Shown here in pieces: positions 26,568-35,443 of a stretch of DNA of 64,000 nucleotides. Source of the DNA: Alphaproteobacteria bacterium. GTDB lineage: Bacteria; Pseudomonadota; Alphaproteobacteria; MPNO01; UBA2964. The DNA lies in the NCBI GenBank assembly GCA_012103315.1, contig WLWZ01000008.1, positions 155,019-219,018 on the forward strand. Reading direction: 5' to 3'. The notes beneath the pieces were generated by a model, which was not told the origin of the DNA, ran no database searches, and was given only the letters and a program-made list of their open reading frames with translations. The first letter of the stretch is position 1. Every line of letters begins with the position of its first letter. A program made the position numbers and the translations under genes.

Positions 26568-27539
26568 ATGCTGAAACTTCGCTTTGCCGCCGGCGGCTAT
26601 GACCGACTCGACGCGCTGCAATATCGAATAATCCAACCGGAAGGCATTGAGTTGGAATTCAACGAAATAAATGCGCCACGAAAAATTTTTGATGGCATGT
26701 TGGGCGGTGGTTTATTCGATGTGTCGGAGTTCTCCAGCTCTGAATTTATTACCCGCTCATTGCGCGGCAATTTCCCGTTTGTCGGCATTCCTGTGTTCCC
26801 ATCCAAAGCCTTTCGCCATGGGTTTATCTATCTCAATAGACACGCCGGTATTACCACGCCCAAGGATCTCGAAGGCAAGCGTATCGGCGTTCCGCAACAT
26901 TCGCAGACTGCTGCTGTCTGGATCAGGGGACACCTCCAGCACGACTACGACGTCGATTGGTCGGGTGTTCGTTGGGTAGAAGGATCGGTCGAACAAGCCG
27001 GTGAACATGCCAAAATCGAAACCACGTCTCCCGCAGTACCCCCTATTCTTGAGCCCAACACCTCTGGCAAATCAATGAGCGACCTGTTGGCCGACGGCGA
27101 AATCGACGCTATTTTGGGTTCGCGACGCCCGAAAGCCATGGGCAAGCACCCAGATGTCATCCGGCTATTTCCTGATTATCGTGCAATGGAACGGGAATTT
27201 TATCAGCGCACTAAAATCCACCCGATCATGCATGTCATCGCCATTCGTCAGGACGTCTATGAGAAAGACCCATGGATAGCCAAGAGCCTATATAATGCTT
27301 TTGACGCCTCAAAGAATTGGGCATTGGACAAGCTGCGCATCTCGGCAGCGCAACACTGCATGCTGCCGTTCATGTTTGCCGACATGGATGAGGTTGATGA
27401 AATTTTTGGCGGCGACCCATGGCCCTACGGCCTCGAAGCCAACCGTCCGACGCTGGAAGCGTTGGTTCAGCATCTGTGCGAGCAATATCTGATCGCCGAA
27501 ACAGTCCCTCTCGAAGAGCTTTTCGTTGCCGTTGACTAA
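26568..27539 (+). CDS. 4,5-dihydroxyphthalate decarboxylase-like / periplasmic-binding-fold protein
   Basis: 323 residues without a signal peptide. LKLRFAAGGYDRLDAL, a middle PKDLEGKRIGVPQHSQTAAVWIRGHL and KDPWIAKSLYNAFDASKNW match the family of 4,5-dihydroxyphthalate decarboxylases (Pht5), which share the NMT1/periplasmic-binding fold. Many family members have not been tested and may decarboxylate other aromatics or bind ligands. FGGDPWPYGLEANRPTLEAL near the C-terminus is characteristic. Its stop directly abuts the stop of the convergent cupin gene. Confidence 0.75.
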   Translation: MLKLRFAAGGYDRLDALQYRIIQPEGIELEFNEINAPRKIFDGMLGGGLFDVSEFSSSEFITRSLRGNFPFVGIPVFPSKAFRHGFIYLNRHAGITTPKDLEGKRIGVPQHSQTAAVWIRGHLQHDYDVDWSGVRWVEGSVEQAGEHAKIETTSPAVPPILEPNTSGKSMSDLLADGEIDAILGSRRPKAMGKHPDVIRLFPDYRAMEREFYQRTKIHPIMHVIAIRQDVYEKDPWIAKSLYNAFDASKNWALDKLRISAAQHCMLPFMFADMDEVDEIFGGDPWPYGLEANRPTLEALVQHLCEQYLIAETVPLEELFVAVD

Positions 27540-27947
27540 CTAGGACGCCTCCGGGCCTTCAAGGAACTTGTTGGGCTTCAAGAACATCGCCAGCAACAGA
27601 CAACCGTCCGGCGACCAGGCATCGTGTTTGCTGCCCGCAGGACGCCAAGCATAATCGCCTGCTTTGCACTCGCCTTCAAAATCACGCAGGCTGCCTTCAA
27701 GGACATAGCTTTGTTCAATGTCCGTGTGCTCATGCATCGGGAGCTTCGCACCAGGCTGCCAGCGAAACAGAGCCGTCATGACGCCACGTTCCTCATCCTT
27801 GAACAGGATCTTCATTTCAATCCCGTCATAATAGGTGTCCATCCAGGGCAAGCCATCAACGTCGAGATAACGCGTACTCGAAGGCTTCATCGTACTATCA
27901 TCAAAATTTGGGGTATGGGGTCCAGTGGCGGCAACGGAATCAGGCAT
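27540..27947 (-). CDS. Cupin-domain protein (ChrR-like)
   Basis: 135 residues from ATG 27947, chosen because AAGGAG lies just upstream; the frame extends to 27977. The single cupin barrel has FRWQPGAKLPMHEHTDIEQSYVLEG, giving the His-x-His and Glu/Gln metal ligands of motif 1, and GDYAWRPAGSKHDAWSPDG as motif 2 with the final His. It resembles ChrR-type cupins and small dioxygenase-like cupins. The function is unknown; it probably binds Zn, Fe or Mn. Confidence 0.75.
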   Translation of the reverse strand: MPDSVAATGPHTPNFDDSTMKPSSTRYLDVDGLPWMDTYYDGIEMKILFKDEERGVMTALFRWQPGAKLPMHEHTDIEQSYVLEGSLRDFEGECKAGDYAWRPAGSKHDAWSPDGCLLLAMFLKPNKFLEGPEAS

Positions 27948-28026
27948 GACAACACTCCTTCTGTGGTCGTGGTGCATCCTGTAAACTATAGGACAGGACG
28001 CAAAGGAAAACCACGCGGATCAGCTA

Positions 28027-28743
28027 ATGCATGATGTAACAATAAGACAAGAGATCATCGACCGAGTGCTCGCCCGGCGTGGCCGCCATCATTTATTTGA
28101 GGCACTCGAGCCACAGCGGACAGCCCTTCTTGTCATCGATATGCAGAACATGTTCTGCGAGCCAGGCGCCCCTGCGGAAGTTTCAGCTTCGCGGGGAATA
28201 TGTGACAACATTACACGTCTGTGTGCCGAGATGCGCGACCTCGGCGGGCTGGTGATTTGGATTACCAGCGCCACCACCTTCGCCAATGGGCGCAGCGATT
28301 GGGAAACTTTTCTGCACAATTTCGTGACCGACGACGTGCGGCGCGACCGGCAGGAATATCTCTCGCCCGGTGGGCATGGCGAACAAATTTGGCGCGATCT
28401 CGATCCTCAAGAAAGCGATCTTCATATTCGCAAGAACCGCTATTCGGCCCTGACCCCCGGCGCCTCCATGCTACAGAGCGCGCTTGCCAGTCATGACATT
28501 CAAAACATTCTGATTGCCGGGACCAAAACCAATATTTGTTGTGAAAGCACAGGGCGCGATGCCATGCAGCTCGATCATCAAGTCGTTATGGTGGAAGATT
28601 GCTGCGCGGCCTTGTCCGACGAAGAACATCGTTCAGCTCTGGAAAACATGATCCAGCAATTCGGTGATGTCATGACAACCGACGAGGTCATTTCTGTTCT
28701 AAAGAATCGGCCAAATGACCAATCAAAACCTTCGACACGTTGA
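28027..28743 (+). CDS. Isochorismatase-like cysteine hydrolase
   Basis: 238 residues. The catalytic triad of the family is readable: Asp38 in LLVIDMQNMFC, Lys136 in IRKNRYSA and Cys171 in GTKTNICCESTGRDA. Family members hydrolyse amides (N-carbamoyl, nicotinamide, ureido compounds) or isochorismate. The gene directly precedes a TRAP transporter set, 53 bases before the receptor start, which suggests that the imported compound or its product is hydrolysed here. Confidence 0.85.
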   Translation: MHDVTIRQEIIDRVLARRGRHHLFEALEPQRTALLVIDMQNMFCEPGAPAEVSASRGICDNITRLCAEMRDLGGLVIWITSATTFANGRSDWETFLHNFVTDDVRRDRQEYLSPGGHGEQIWRDLDPQESDLHIRKNRYSALTPGASMLQSALASHDIQNILIAGTKTNICCESTGRDAMQLDHQVVMVEDCCAALSDEEHRSALENMIQQFGDVMTTDEVISVLKNRPNDQSKPSTR

Positions 28744-28796
28744 CCGAAGATGCGGCCAGCGCTAACCATGACGCATGGAACACAGGGGCAAGGAAG

Positions 28797-29903
28797 ATGA
28801 ACAAGATTGGGGCAATCGTTATCGCGGCCATCGCACTATCTGTCGGGCTGGCCATCGGCATGCGGATGGATGGCGGCGCGCCTATGCAAAAAGCCGCAGC
28901 ACCAGCAGTGAAATCGGAAACGCCGAAGATTGACGCCCCGGTTAAATGGAAACTGGCAAGTGCCTATCCCGGACGGATGGTCCAGCTTGGCCTGCTCGGC
29001 AAGAACTTGCCCGCAAAGCTCAAAGCCATTTCTGGTGGCAATATCGATCTCAGCTTCTTCGAGCCCAAAGCTCTCGCCCCACCATTGCAATATTTTGACG
29101 CCGTCGCTAAAGGCGCAATTGACGCAGCCTGGACGACGCCTGGCTATTGGTACGGCAAAGAAAAAGCGCTGGTGATGTTCAGCTCGGTGCCGTTTGGACC
29201 TTCTGCTGGGGAATATCTCGCTTGGTTTTATTATGGCGGTGGCCAGCAGCTGATGGATGGAATCTATAAAAAGCATGGCCTCAAATCGCTTATTTGCGGG
29301 CTCATCGCCCCCGAAGCTTCCGGTTGGTTCCGTAAAGAAGTTAAAACTGTTGAGGACCTGAAAGGTCTCAAAATGCGGTTCTTTGGCCTCGGTGGCCGGG
29401 TAATGCAAAAGCTTGGTGTCGCAACACAGCTATTGGCGGGCGGCGATATTTACCCGGCACTCGAACGTGGCACGCTGGATGCAACTGAATATTCGATGCC
29501 GGCGATTGATTACGATCTCGGCTTTTACCAAATCGCCAAGCATTACTATTTCCCCGGCTGGCATCAACAATCAACGATGCTGGAACTCCTCATTAACCGA
29601 AAGAAATGGGACGGGTTATCGGCCACACAGCAGGCGCAATTCCGCACCGCCTGCGGCGACAATATCCGTGAGGGGCTCGCCGAAGGCGAAGCCATCCAGT
29701 CGAAGGCTCTCAAAGCCCTAAAGGAAAAGGGCGTTCAAATTCACCGCTGGCCAGACGAAATTCTTACCGCCTTCAAAACGGCTTGGGATGAAGTCGTCAA
29801 GGAAGACACGGCCGCCGACGCAACCTTCGCCGAGGTTTGGAAATCGTATGATGCGTTCCGTGAAGAATATAAAATTTGGAAAGAACACGGCTATCTACAA
29901 TAG
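28797..29903 (+). CDS. dctP: TRAP transporter periplasmic receptor, DctP family
   Basis: 368 residues from ATG 28797, preceded by AAGGAAG; the open frame reaches back to 28740. It has an N-terminal signal or anchor (MNKIGAIVIAAIALSVGLAIGM). The DctP fold shows WKLASAYPGRMVQLG, ISGGNIDLSFFEPKAL, DLKGLKMRFFGLGGRVMQKLG and ERGTLDATEYSMPAIDYDLG. The Arg in MRFF is the usual carboxylate anchor, so the ligand is probably an organic acid. The large and small permease genes follow. Confidence 0.92.
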   Translation: MNKIGAIVIAAIALSVGLAIGMRMDGGAPMQKAAAPAVKSETPKIDAPVKWKLASAYPGRMVQLGLLGKNLPAKLKAISGGNIDLSFFEPKALAPPLQYFDAVAKGAIDAAWTTPGYWYGKEKALVMFSSVPFGPSAGEYLAWFYYGGGQQLMDGIYKKHGLKSLICGLIAPEASGWFRKEVKTVEDLKGLKMRFFGLGGRVMQKLGVATQLLAGGDIYPALERGTLDATEYSMPAIDYDLGFYQIAKHYYFPGWHQQSTMLELLINRKKWDGLSATQQAQFRTACGDNIREGLAEGEAIQSKALKALKEKGVQIHRWPDEILTAFKTAWDEVVKEDTAADATFAEVWKSYDAFREEYKIWKEHGYLQ

Positions 29904-29924
29904 GTAGCTGGTCGAGAGACCATC

Positions 29925-30500
29925 GTGGAATCCCTCGTACGCTTCGCTAACATAATAGAAAATGCGATTACCCGGATTGGCCGCATCGCGGCTTGGGCCG
30001 GGCTCGCGCTGGTGCTGGTCACGGTTTTCGATGTCATCACCCGCAACTTCTCACAATCTTCATGGGATGTTCTCCGTAACCTGAGCATTGCTCAGCAGAA
30101 ATCGTTTGGCTCCACCTTATTGCAAGAGCTGGAATGGCATCTGCACACGGTCCTGTTCCTGTTCTGCCTCGGCTACGCCTATATAAAAGGGGCGCATATT
30201 CGCATCGACGTGTTCCGGGAGAAATTCTCGGAGAGCACCAAGGCTTGGATTGAGATCGCTGGCATCATTCTGTTTCTGCTGCCGTTCTGCCTATTGGTCA
30301 TCACTTTCAGCATCGACTTCGCAACCAGCTCATATCTACAACATGAGGGGTCAGCCTCCGGTGGTGGCTTACCTAATCGTTGGATTATCAAAGCGACTCT
30401 TCCCGCTGGTCTCATCCTGCTCGCTATTTCCGGTATCGCGATTTTGTTGAAGCAAATTGCTGTGCTCGCGGGTCTAGTCCTGCAACAGGAAGATAGCTGA
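29925..30500 (+). CDS. dctQ: TRAP transporter small permease, DctQ family
   Basis: 191 residues from a GTG start. It has four hydrophobic helices, with WHLHTVLFLFCLGYAYIKGAHIRIDVFRE as the central signature (quoted in part). It forms the inner-membrane complex with DctM. The insert between helices 1 and 2 and the third loop is longer than in short DctQ proteins. Its stop overlaps the DctM start (TGATG). Confidence 0.9.
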   Translation: MESLVRFANIIENAITRIGRIAAWAGLALVLVTVFDVITRNFSQSSWDVLRNLSIAQQKSFGSTLLQELEWHLHTVLFLFCLGYAYIKGAHIRIDVFREKFSESTKAWIEIAGIILFLLPFCLLVITFSIDFATSSYLQHEGSASGGGLPNRWIIKATLPAGLILLAISGIAILLKQIAVLAGLVLQQEDS

Positions 30501-31894
30501 TGCTGGCTTCCTCCCTGCCCCTCCTGATGTTTGCCGCTTTAGCAGTGCTATTATTTTCCGGATTTCCGGTAGCCTTTGTTCTGGGCGGGTTGGCGCTGGT
30601 GTTTGGGTGCCTTGGCATTCTCGCCGACAGTTTCACCTTTATTCAGTTCTATAACATCGTGCCGCGGATCTGGGGCGGCATCGCAGAAAACCTCATCCTC
30701 GTCGCGATCCCAATGTTTATCCTAATGGGCACTGTACTGGAACGTGCCGGAATTGCGGGCGAATTATTGCGTTGTCTTGATCGATTGCTGTGTCGCGTGC
30801 CAGGTGGCCTCGCCCTGGCCGTGACATTGATGGGCACCATCATGGCGGCGACCACCGGCATTATCGGTGCCTCCGTTGTGATGATGACGCTGCTCGCTTT
30901 GCCCACGATGTTACAAGCACGCTATCAGGCCGGATTCGCCTCAGGCACTGTCGCGGCAGCCGGAACGCTCGGGATCCTCATTCCGCCCTCCATCATGCTG
31001 GTGGTAATGGCCGAGATGCTCAACAAGTCGGTCGGCACTTTGTTCTTTGCTGCCTTTATCCCCGGTCTTCTGCTCGCCGCGCTCTACGCGGTCTTTACCG
31101 TTTGTACGGCGATCTTCCGTCCTAACCTCGCGCCATCGCGCGAAGCGATAAAAGGCGACGATGACAGCCTGATTATCCTCATCATCACCGGCATCTTGCC
31201 GCCCGCTTTGCTGATCACGCTGGTCCTCGGCTCGATCCTGCTGGGTTGGGCATCACCGACCGAAGCGGCAGGCGTGGGCGCCTTCGGGGCCCTATTGCTG
31301 GCGTTCTTTATGCCGAGTCTTGTTCAGAAACAACAACCAGTCCCCTCAATCCCAGTTCCGTATCTCAGCGTCGTTCGGGATTCGCTCGAACGCGCCGCGC
31401 TAACCGGCGGCATGTTGTTTGGCATTTTTATCGGGGCGACAGCCTTCTCACTTATCTTCCGAGCGCTTGGCGGCGATGGCGTCATCACCGGGTTAGCTGA
31501 ATACAGCGGACTCGGTGCCTGGGGCATGTTGGCCGTGCTGATGGCAGTAATATTTCTGCTGGGGTTCTTCTTTGACTGGATCGAGATCACGTTGATCGTC
31601 CTGCCGATCTTTATCCCTATCGTTGAACTACTCGACTTCGGGGATCATGTTTCCAAAGTCGAGGTGCTGTATTGGTTCGCTATTCTGATGGCAATCAATC
31701 TGCAAACCAGCTTTCTGACACCGCCGTTCGGCTTTGCTTTGTTCTATGTGAAAGGGGCAGCGCCGTCCGTCGTCTCAATGCAAGAAATTTGGCGCGGCAG
31801 TGTGCCATTTGTTGCGCTCCAATTGCTTGCGTTAGCGCTAGTGATGGCATTCCCCGATATCGCGCTATGGCTGCCACGAACCTATTTAAATTAG
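30500..31894 (+). CDS. dctM: TRAP transporter large permease, DctM family
   Basis: 464 residues, highly hydrophobic. FSGFPVAFVLGGLALVFG, AIPMFILMGTVLERAGIAGELL, the GTLGILIPPSIMLVVMAEM segment and LLGFFFDWIEITLIVLPIFIP are DctM signatures. It is the sodium-coupled transport subunit. Together with the two preceding genes it makes a complete TRAP system. Its 3' end overlaps the convergent MFS gene by 4 bases. Confidence 0.93.
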   Translation: MLASSLPLLMFAALAVLLFSGFPVAFVLGGLALVFGCLGILADSFTFIQFYNIVPRIWGGIAENLILVAIPMFILMGTVLERAGIAGELLRCLDRLLCRVPGGLALAVTLMGTIMAATTGIIGASVVMMTLLALPTMLQARYQAGFASGTVAAAGTLGILIPPSIMLVVMAEMLNKSVGTLFFAAFIPGLLLAALYAVFTVCTAIFRPNLAPSREAIKGDDDSLIILIITGILPPALLITLVLGSILLGWASPTEAAGVGAFGALLLAFFMPSLVQKQQPVPSIPVPYLSVVRDSLERAALTGGMLFGIFIGATAFSLIFRALGGDGVITGLAEYSGLGAWGMLAVLMAVIFLLGFFFDWIEITLIVLPIFIPIVELLDFGDHVSKVEVLYWFAILMAINLQTSFLTPPFGFALFYVKGAAPSVVSMQEIWRGSVPFVALQLLALALVMAFPDIALWLPRTYLN

Positions 31895-33219
31895 GGATTT
31901 GGTTTTTCCTGCGCGCCAGAATCGCGGAGGGCGAGATAGCCAAGCACGGCCAAGATTGCGCCACCAATAATAAAGAAGGACATTTCGAGCCCGAAGAGCT
32001 TCGCAGTTGCGCCCATCAAGATCGGCAGGAACACTGCCGCTATGCGCCCTGCCGTGACCCGCAGTCCCGCACCCTTGCCCTGGGCCTCACCAGCGGCCTG
32101 CGCCACCATGGAGATTTCCATCGCCTGCGCGACACCAGACGTCGCACCACGGATCGCCATCGCAATTACAAATAGAAGATAGAGACCAAATACGCCTGCG
32201 ACCGGTGCCCAATCAATACCGATCCCGAAGAAATCAAAGATCGCGGCAACTGGTGAGACATCCATCGTAAAGCCGGTCCAGCCTATGAGCGGCGTAATCG
32301 TCATCATGACCACGCCTAGCGCGATTGAAGACAGCAGAATCCGCCGGTTCGAAAACTTAGTCGCCAGCCAACCCGTACTGATCGCGCCAACCCCACCAAC
32401 AAAGCCCAATACTGAAAACAGAAAGCCAATAAGTGTACCCGAGATGCCAATGCCATTGAGATAGATGACATAAAAGTTCGACTGCATTGCAACACCAGAA
32501 TGGCGCAAGATTGTTACCATAAAGACCAACCCAATTGCCGGGATGGCAACCAGCCGGAAAGCATCGAGATAATCATTGAGCTTTGGCATAACGTCGCTGA
32601 CTGTCGTTGCCGTCTTGGATGCCTCCGCCTTTGGTTTCGGCGGCGCGGGCACAAAAAATGTTGAGATAAAAGTCAACGTCGCCCACAGACTGAGAAAGGA
32701 AAAGGCCCACCACGCCCCGGCGAAATCCCAGATCGCGCCGACGATTGGTGGACCAAATATTGTGCCTATTCGTGTCGCCAACGTTAACCGCCCAGTATAA
32801 ACCGGCCGCCCACGCATTAAACTGCCGGTCAGAGATTGTGCGCCAATCCAGGTCGTCATCACTGCCAACCCGCCAAACATCTGAAACAGGATGAGCATCG
32901 GAATTAACGGTGCCATCGGATACAGCATCGGGATAACAATGGCGGCACCGGCAAAGATCAACATTACGCGCCGCGTACCAAACCGATCCATCATCGCGCC
33001 GCCATGGATCAGAAACATCAACGGCAAGATATGACGTGCGCCCAGAATGATACCGACGATCAGCGGATCTTTCGTTAGCGTCCAACTCCACAGTGGCACT
33101 ATCGTGTTGTAGAGATGCAATGAGCTGTTGGAGAACATAGCCGCGCCATAGACCGGCAGCTGTACTCGCCACGGAATAGGCGTTGTTGTTACGGCGTTAG
33201 AGCGTGATGAATCGGCCAT
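31891..33219 (-). CDS. MFS transporter
   Basis: 442 residues with about twelve hydrophobic segments. After helix 2 there is GGAMMDRFGTRRVMLIFAG, the usual MFS loop 2-3 motif, and the central loop (about 180-215) is rich in Pro and Lys (PAPPKPKAEASK). The substrate is unknown. It is divergent from the Rieske oxygenase gene and convergent with dctM. It could import or export a compound of the neighbouring oxygenase, but that is only context. Confidence 0.8.
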   Translation of the reverse strand: MADSSRSNAVTTTPIPWRVQLPVYGAAMFSNSSLHLYNTIVPLWSWTLTKDPLIVGIILGARHILPLMFLIHGGAMMDRFGTRRVMLIFAGAAIVIPMLYPMAPLIPMLILFQMFGGLAVMTTWIGAQSLTGSLMRGRPVYTGRLTLATRIGTIFGPPIVGAIWDFAGAWWAFSFLSLWATLTFISTFFVPAPPKPKAEASKTATTVSDVMPKLNDYLDAFRLVAIPAIGLVFMVTILRHSGVAMQSNFYVIYLNGIGISGTLIGFLFSVLGFVGGVGAISTGWLATKFSNRRILLSSIALGVVMMTITPLIGWTGFTMDVSPVAAIFDFFGIGIDWAPVAGVFGLYLLFVIAMAIRGATSGVAQAMEISMVAQAAGEAQGKGAGLRVTAGRIAAVFLPILMGATAKLFGLEMSFFIIGGAILAVLGYLALRDSGAQEKPNP

Positions 33220-33334
33220 GATCGCTGTAGCCTACACCATCACCAGATACGCAACAAAAGCGGCCCGGTTGAAATATGTCTCAGTTCTCGCATAATTGCT
33301 AAATTCCACACTGAGACTGCCCAAGGTAATCAAA

Positions 33335-34372
33335 ATGGCCGAGACAAATGCCAAGTTCCTAAAAAACGCCTGGTACGCCGCGATCTGGGCTCATGATCTG
33401 CCCGGCTCAACCCCCATTGCCAAAACGTTTCTCAACGAGCCTGTTGTGCTGTTTCGCACCGGCGATGGAACACCTGTCGCGCTCGAAGACAAATGCTGTC
33501 ATCGCGCCGCTCCCCTTTCAGTCGGCGAATGCGAAAGCGATGGCATCCGCTGCGGTTATCACGGGCTGAAATTCGACGCCACAGGCGCCTGTGTGGAAAT
33601 TCCCGGCCAGACGCAGATTCCACCAGGCGCGACAGTCCGCGCTTATCCCGTGGTCGAGCGTTGGAACATGGTGTGGATATGGATGGGCGATGCCGCCCAG
33701 GCCGATGACAGCACGATCCCGAATTATTTCTGGCTCGACGATGCTGCCTGGAAAGCCGCTAACGGCTATATCCCGATGCAGGGAAATTATCAGCTACTAG
33801 TCGATAATCTACTCGATTTCACCCATGTCACCTATCTGCACAAGAACACGCTGTCGGCGGACCCAGAAGAAGCCAAGGTGCCGGTGAAGGTCGAGCGTGA
33901 TGAACGTTCCGTCGCCGTTAGCCGCTGGATATTTGGCCATGATGCACCACCGCTTTTTGCCAAGGCGGGTGGTTTCGACGGCAAGGTTGATCGCTGGCAG
34001 ACCACCACCTGGCTCGCCCCCTCAACACTCGCGTTCGATGTTGGCTGCGCTAAGGCGGATACCGGCGCTGTTGATGGCGACCGCTCGGAGGGGATCTCCA
34101 TCTGGTCAATGCATTTGATCACACCCGAGACCGACACCAGCACCCACTATCACTGGGCCTATGTCCGAAATTTTGCCCTTGATGACGACAAGATGACCGA
34201 GGTGCTGCATGACGGCGCCAAGGCGACATTCGAGGAAGACGTCGTGATGATTGAAGCCCAGCAGGAGCGACTTGGTGGCATTAGTTTTGATGGGCTAATC
34301 GACATCAATGCCGACAACCCACCGATACAGATGCGCCGCATCATGGATGATCTCATCGCGGCGGAGAGTTGA
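33335..34372 (+). CDS. Rieske non-heme iron oxygenase, VanA-like
   Basis: 345 residues from ATG 33335, preceded by AAGG; the frame opens at 33296. The Rieske cluster is bound by Cys54, His56 and Cys73, His76 (CCH and CGYH). The catalytic domain has the mononuclear iron His pair in NLLDFTHVTYLHKNT. Overall length and NAWYAAIWAHDLPG match vanillate demethylase oxygenases and other O-demethylating or ring-hydroxylating family members. No reductase or ferredoxin gene is nearby, so electrons must come from elsewhere. An apparent promoter-terminator unit follows. Confidence 0.87.
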   Translation: MAETNAKFLKNAWYAAIWAHDLPGSTPIAKTFLNEPVVLFRTGDGTPVALEDKCCHRAAPLSVGECESDGIRCGYHGLKFDATGACVEIPGQTQIPPGATVRAYPVVERWNMVWIWMGDAAQADDSTIPNYFWLDDAAWKAANGYIPMQGNYQLLVDNLLDFTHVTYLHKNTLSADPEEAKVPVKVERDERSVAVSRWIFGHDAPPLFAKAGGFDGKVDRWQTTTWLAPSTLAFDVGCAKADTGAVDGDRSEGISIWSMHLITPETDTSTHYHWAYVRNFALDDDKMTEVLHDGAKATFEEDVVMIEAQQERLGGISFDGLIDINADNPPIQMRRIMDDLIAAES

Positions 34373-34400
34373 TCTTAAGGAGGAATTTTTTCCTTTATCA

Positions 34401-34430
34401 TTGACGAAACGCTGTTTCATCTGCTAGACT
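34401..34430 (+). promoter_or_regulatory. Candidate sigma-70-like promoter with inverted repeat in the spacer
   Basis: TTGACG (34401-34406) and TAGACT (34425-34430) are 18 bases apart. The inverted repeat GAAAC-GCT-GTTTC (34406-34418) lies within the spacer, where a repressor would block polymerase. The arm sequence resembles the half-sites of KdgR-type IclR regulators. An IclR gene lies 4 kb downstream. Visual match only. Confidence 0.4.
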
Positions 34431-34435
34431 TCTAA

Positions 34436-34511
34436 CATCGCAGCAATCACTTCTGCGCCAATTCAGATCGTTATCCAAGCCGACCCAACCCCGCCGCGCG
34501 CGGGGTTTTTT
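34436..34511 (+). ncRNA. Possible small RNA or attenuated leader
   Basis: A transcript from the candidate promoter at 34401-34430 would run only about 75 bases before the terminator at 34488-34511. No open reading frame with a ribosome site is visible inside it. It could be a small RNA, or an attenuated leader of the two small genes downstream. The call rests only on promoter and terminator pattern. Confidence 0.25.
34488..34511 (+). terminator. Rho-independent terminator
   Basis: The stem ACCCCGC/GCGGGGT (34488-34494 with 34500-34506), loop CGCGC, is followed by six T (34506-34511). It lies downstream of the Rieske oxygenase gene and upstream of the small gene at 34562. Confidence 0.85.
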
Positions 34512-34561
34512 GTGCGCGCCTTTTATACAGAACTGACAGCGAAGAACGGAGACATGAACCC

Positions 34562-34876
34562 GTGATAACCAAACTCACCTTCCTTGTTGCCACATCGCTC
34601 GGCCACCCCACGGCACCCATTCCCATACAACACTACGCCCAATGCACCCACACGCTTGAAGAACTCAGCAAACAGTTGGCCGAACACTATAGCGAACGGC
34701 GGGTGGGCGTCGGGGTCACTAACGGCAACGCCGTCATGCAGCTTTTCACATCTCCCAAGGGCAGCTGGTCATTGGTTTTGACCCTACCGGGCGGGCCATC
34801 CTGCATTGCCGGGGCCGGTGAGAATTGGCAGCGCCTTATTCCCAAACAAAGAAGACCTGAAGGAACCGGCCTTTGA
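34562..34876 (+). CDS. Small phage-like hypothetical protein
   Basis: 104 residues from GTG 34562, with GGAG about 10 bases upstream. VMQLFTSPKGSWSLVLTLPGGPSCIAGAGENWQRL resembles a small exported protein that I recall from alphaproteobacterial prophages and phage-like elements, where it lies near holin or tail genes. The N-terminus is weakly hydrophobic and may be a signal sequence. It overlaps the next gene by 4 bases (TTGA). The function is unknown, and the phage link is from memory of similar proteins only. Confidence 0.6.
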   Translation: MITKLTFLVATSLGHPTAPIPIQHYAQCTHTLEELSKQLAEHYSERRVGVGVTNGNAVMQLFTSPKGSWSLVLTLPGGPSCIAGAGENWQRLIPKQRRPEGTGL

Positions 34877-35313
34877 GCAACCCAAGTACCCAGAGCATTC
34901 GGGAGGAAATGCGCGAGGCGATTAAATCAGTTGCCGAACATACGCAATATGTACGCGAGAACTTGCACAAACCGTTCAATGGCTCGACCAAGTTCGTGAC
35001 CATCGCAACCGTCACCGGGCTTGGCGCGTTCTATGCGCTGATTGATCAGGCGATTATCAACCCGATTGAAAGCAGCTTTCAAAAAGACATTCTCGCGTTG
35101 CACCGGGATCTCGACGAACACAAAGGGTCGGAGGCCCATCCGTTCGCCGCCAAGGAAATCGTCAAAATTAAAGGCGCCAATATCGAGCAGGAACGGCAAA
35201 TCATCGCGCTTTGCAAAATCCTCTCGCAGCGCATTTCCGAGCTTGAACACAAGGTCGGAAAGTTTGTACATCGCGATTCCTGTGGCGTGCTCAGCGCCGT
35301 GCCGCAGAAATAA
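34873..35313 (+). CDS. Small hypothetical protein with one hydrophobic segment
   Basis: 146 residues from a TTG start that overlaps the stop of the preceding gene. A hydrophobic stretch (about residues 39-60, KFVTIATVTGLGAFYALIDQ) is flanked by charged helical regions; the C-terminal half (KIKGANIEQERQIIALCKIL) looks helical. The layout would suit a phage holin- or spanin-like membrane protein, but no family is recognised. With its partner it makes a two-gene unit out of place between two oxygenase genes. Confidence 0.55.
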   Translation: MSNPSTQSIREEMREAIKSVAEHTQYVRENLHKPFNGSTKFVTIATVTGLGAFYALIDQAIINPIESSFQKDILALHRDLDEHKGSEAHPFAAKEIVKIKGANIEQERQIIALCKILSQRISELEHKVGKFVHRDSCGVLSAVPQK

Positions 35314-35443
35314 ACTCAACATCGAAGAAGAGGGCCCGATTATTATTTCTCTCATATCCTCCGCCCGGGGCATGGTCGGAGGACTGGTCCCGCGCCGCGC
35401 CGCCAAAGCAGAATTATGGGCACAAAACCTGTAAATATCCGCG

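Noticed and set aside
33278..33317. Inverted repeat GTCTCAG / CTGAGAC upstream of the first Rieske gene
   Set aside because: The arms are 7 bases with a 26-base spacer. This can occur by chance and has no other support.
35042..35434. A second plus-strand frame overlapping and extending past the small gene at 34873-35313
   Set aside because: Its sequence is rich in Arg and Ser, as shadow frames are, and it has no ribosome site. A frameshift in the 34873 gene was considered, but nothing shows homology past its stop.
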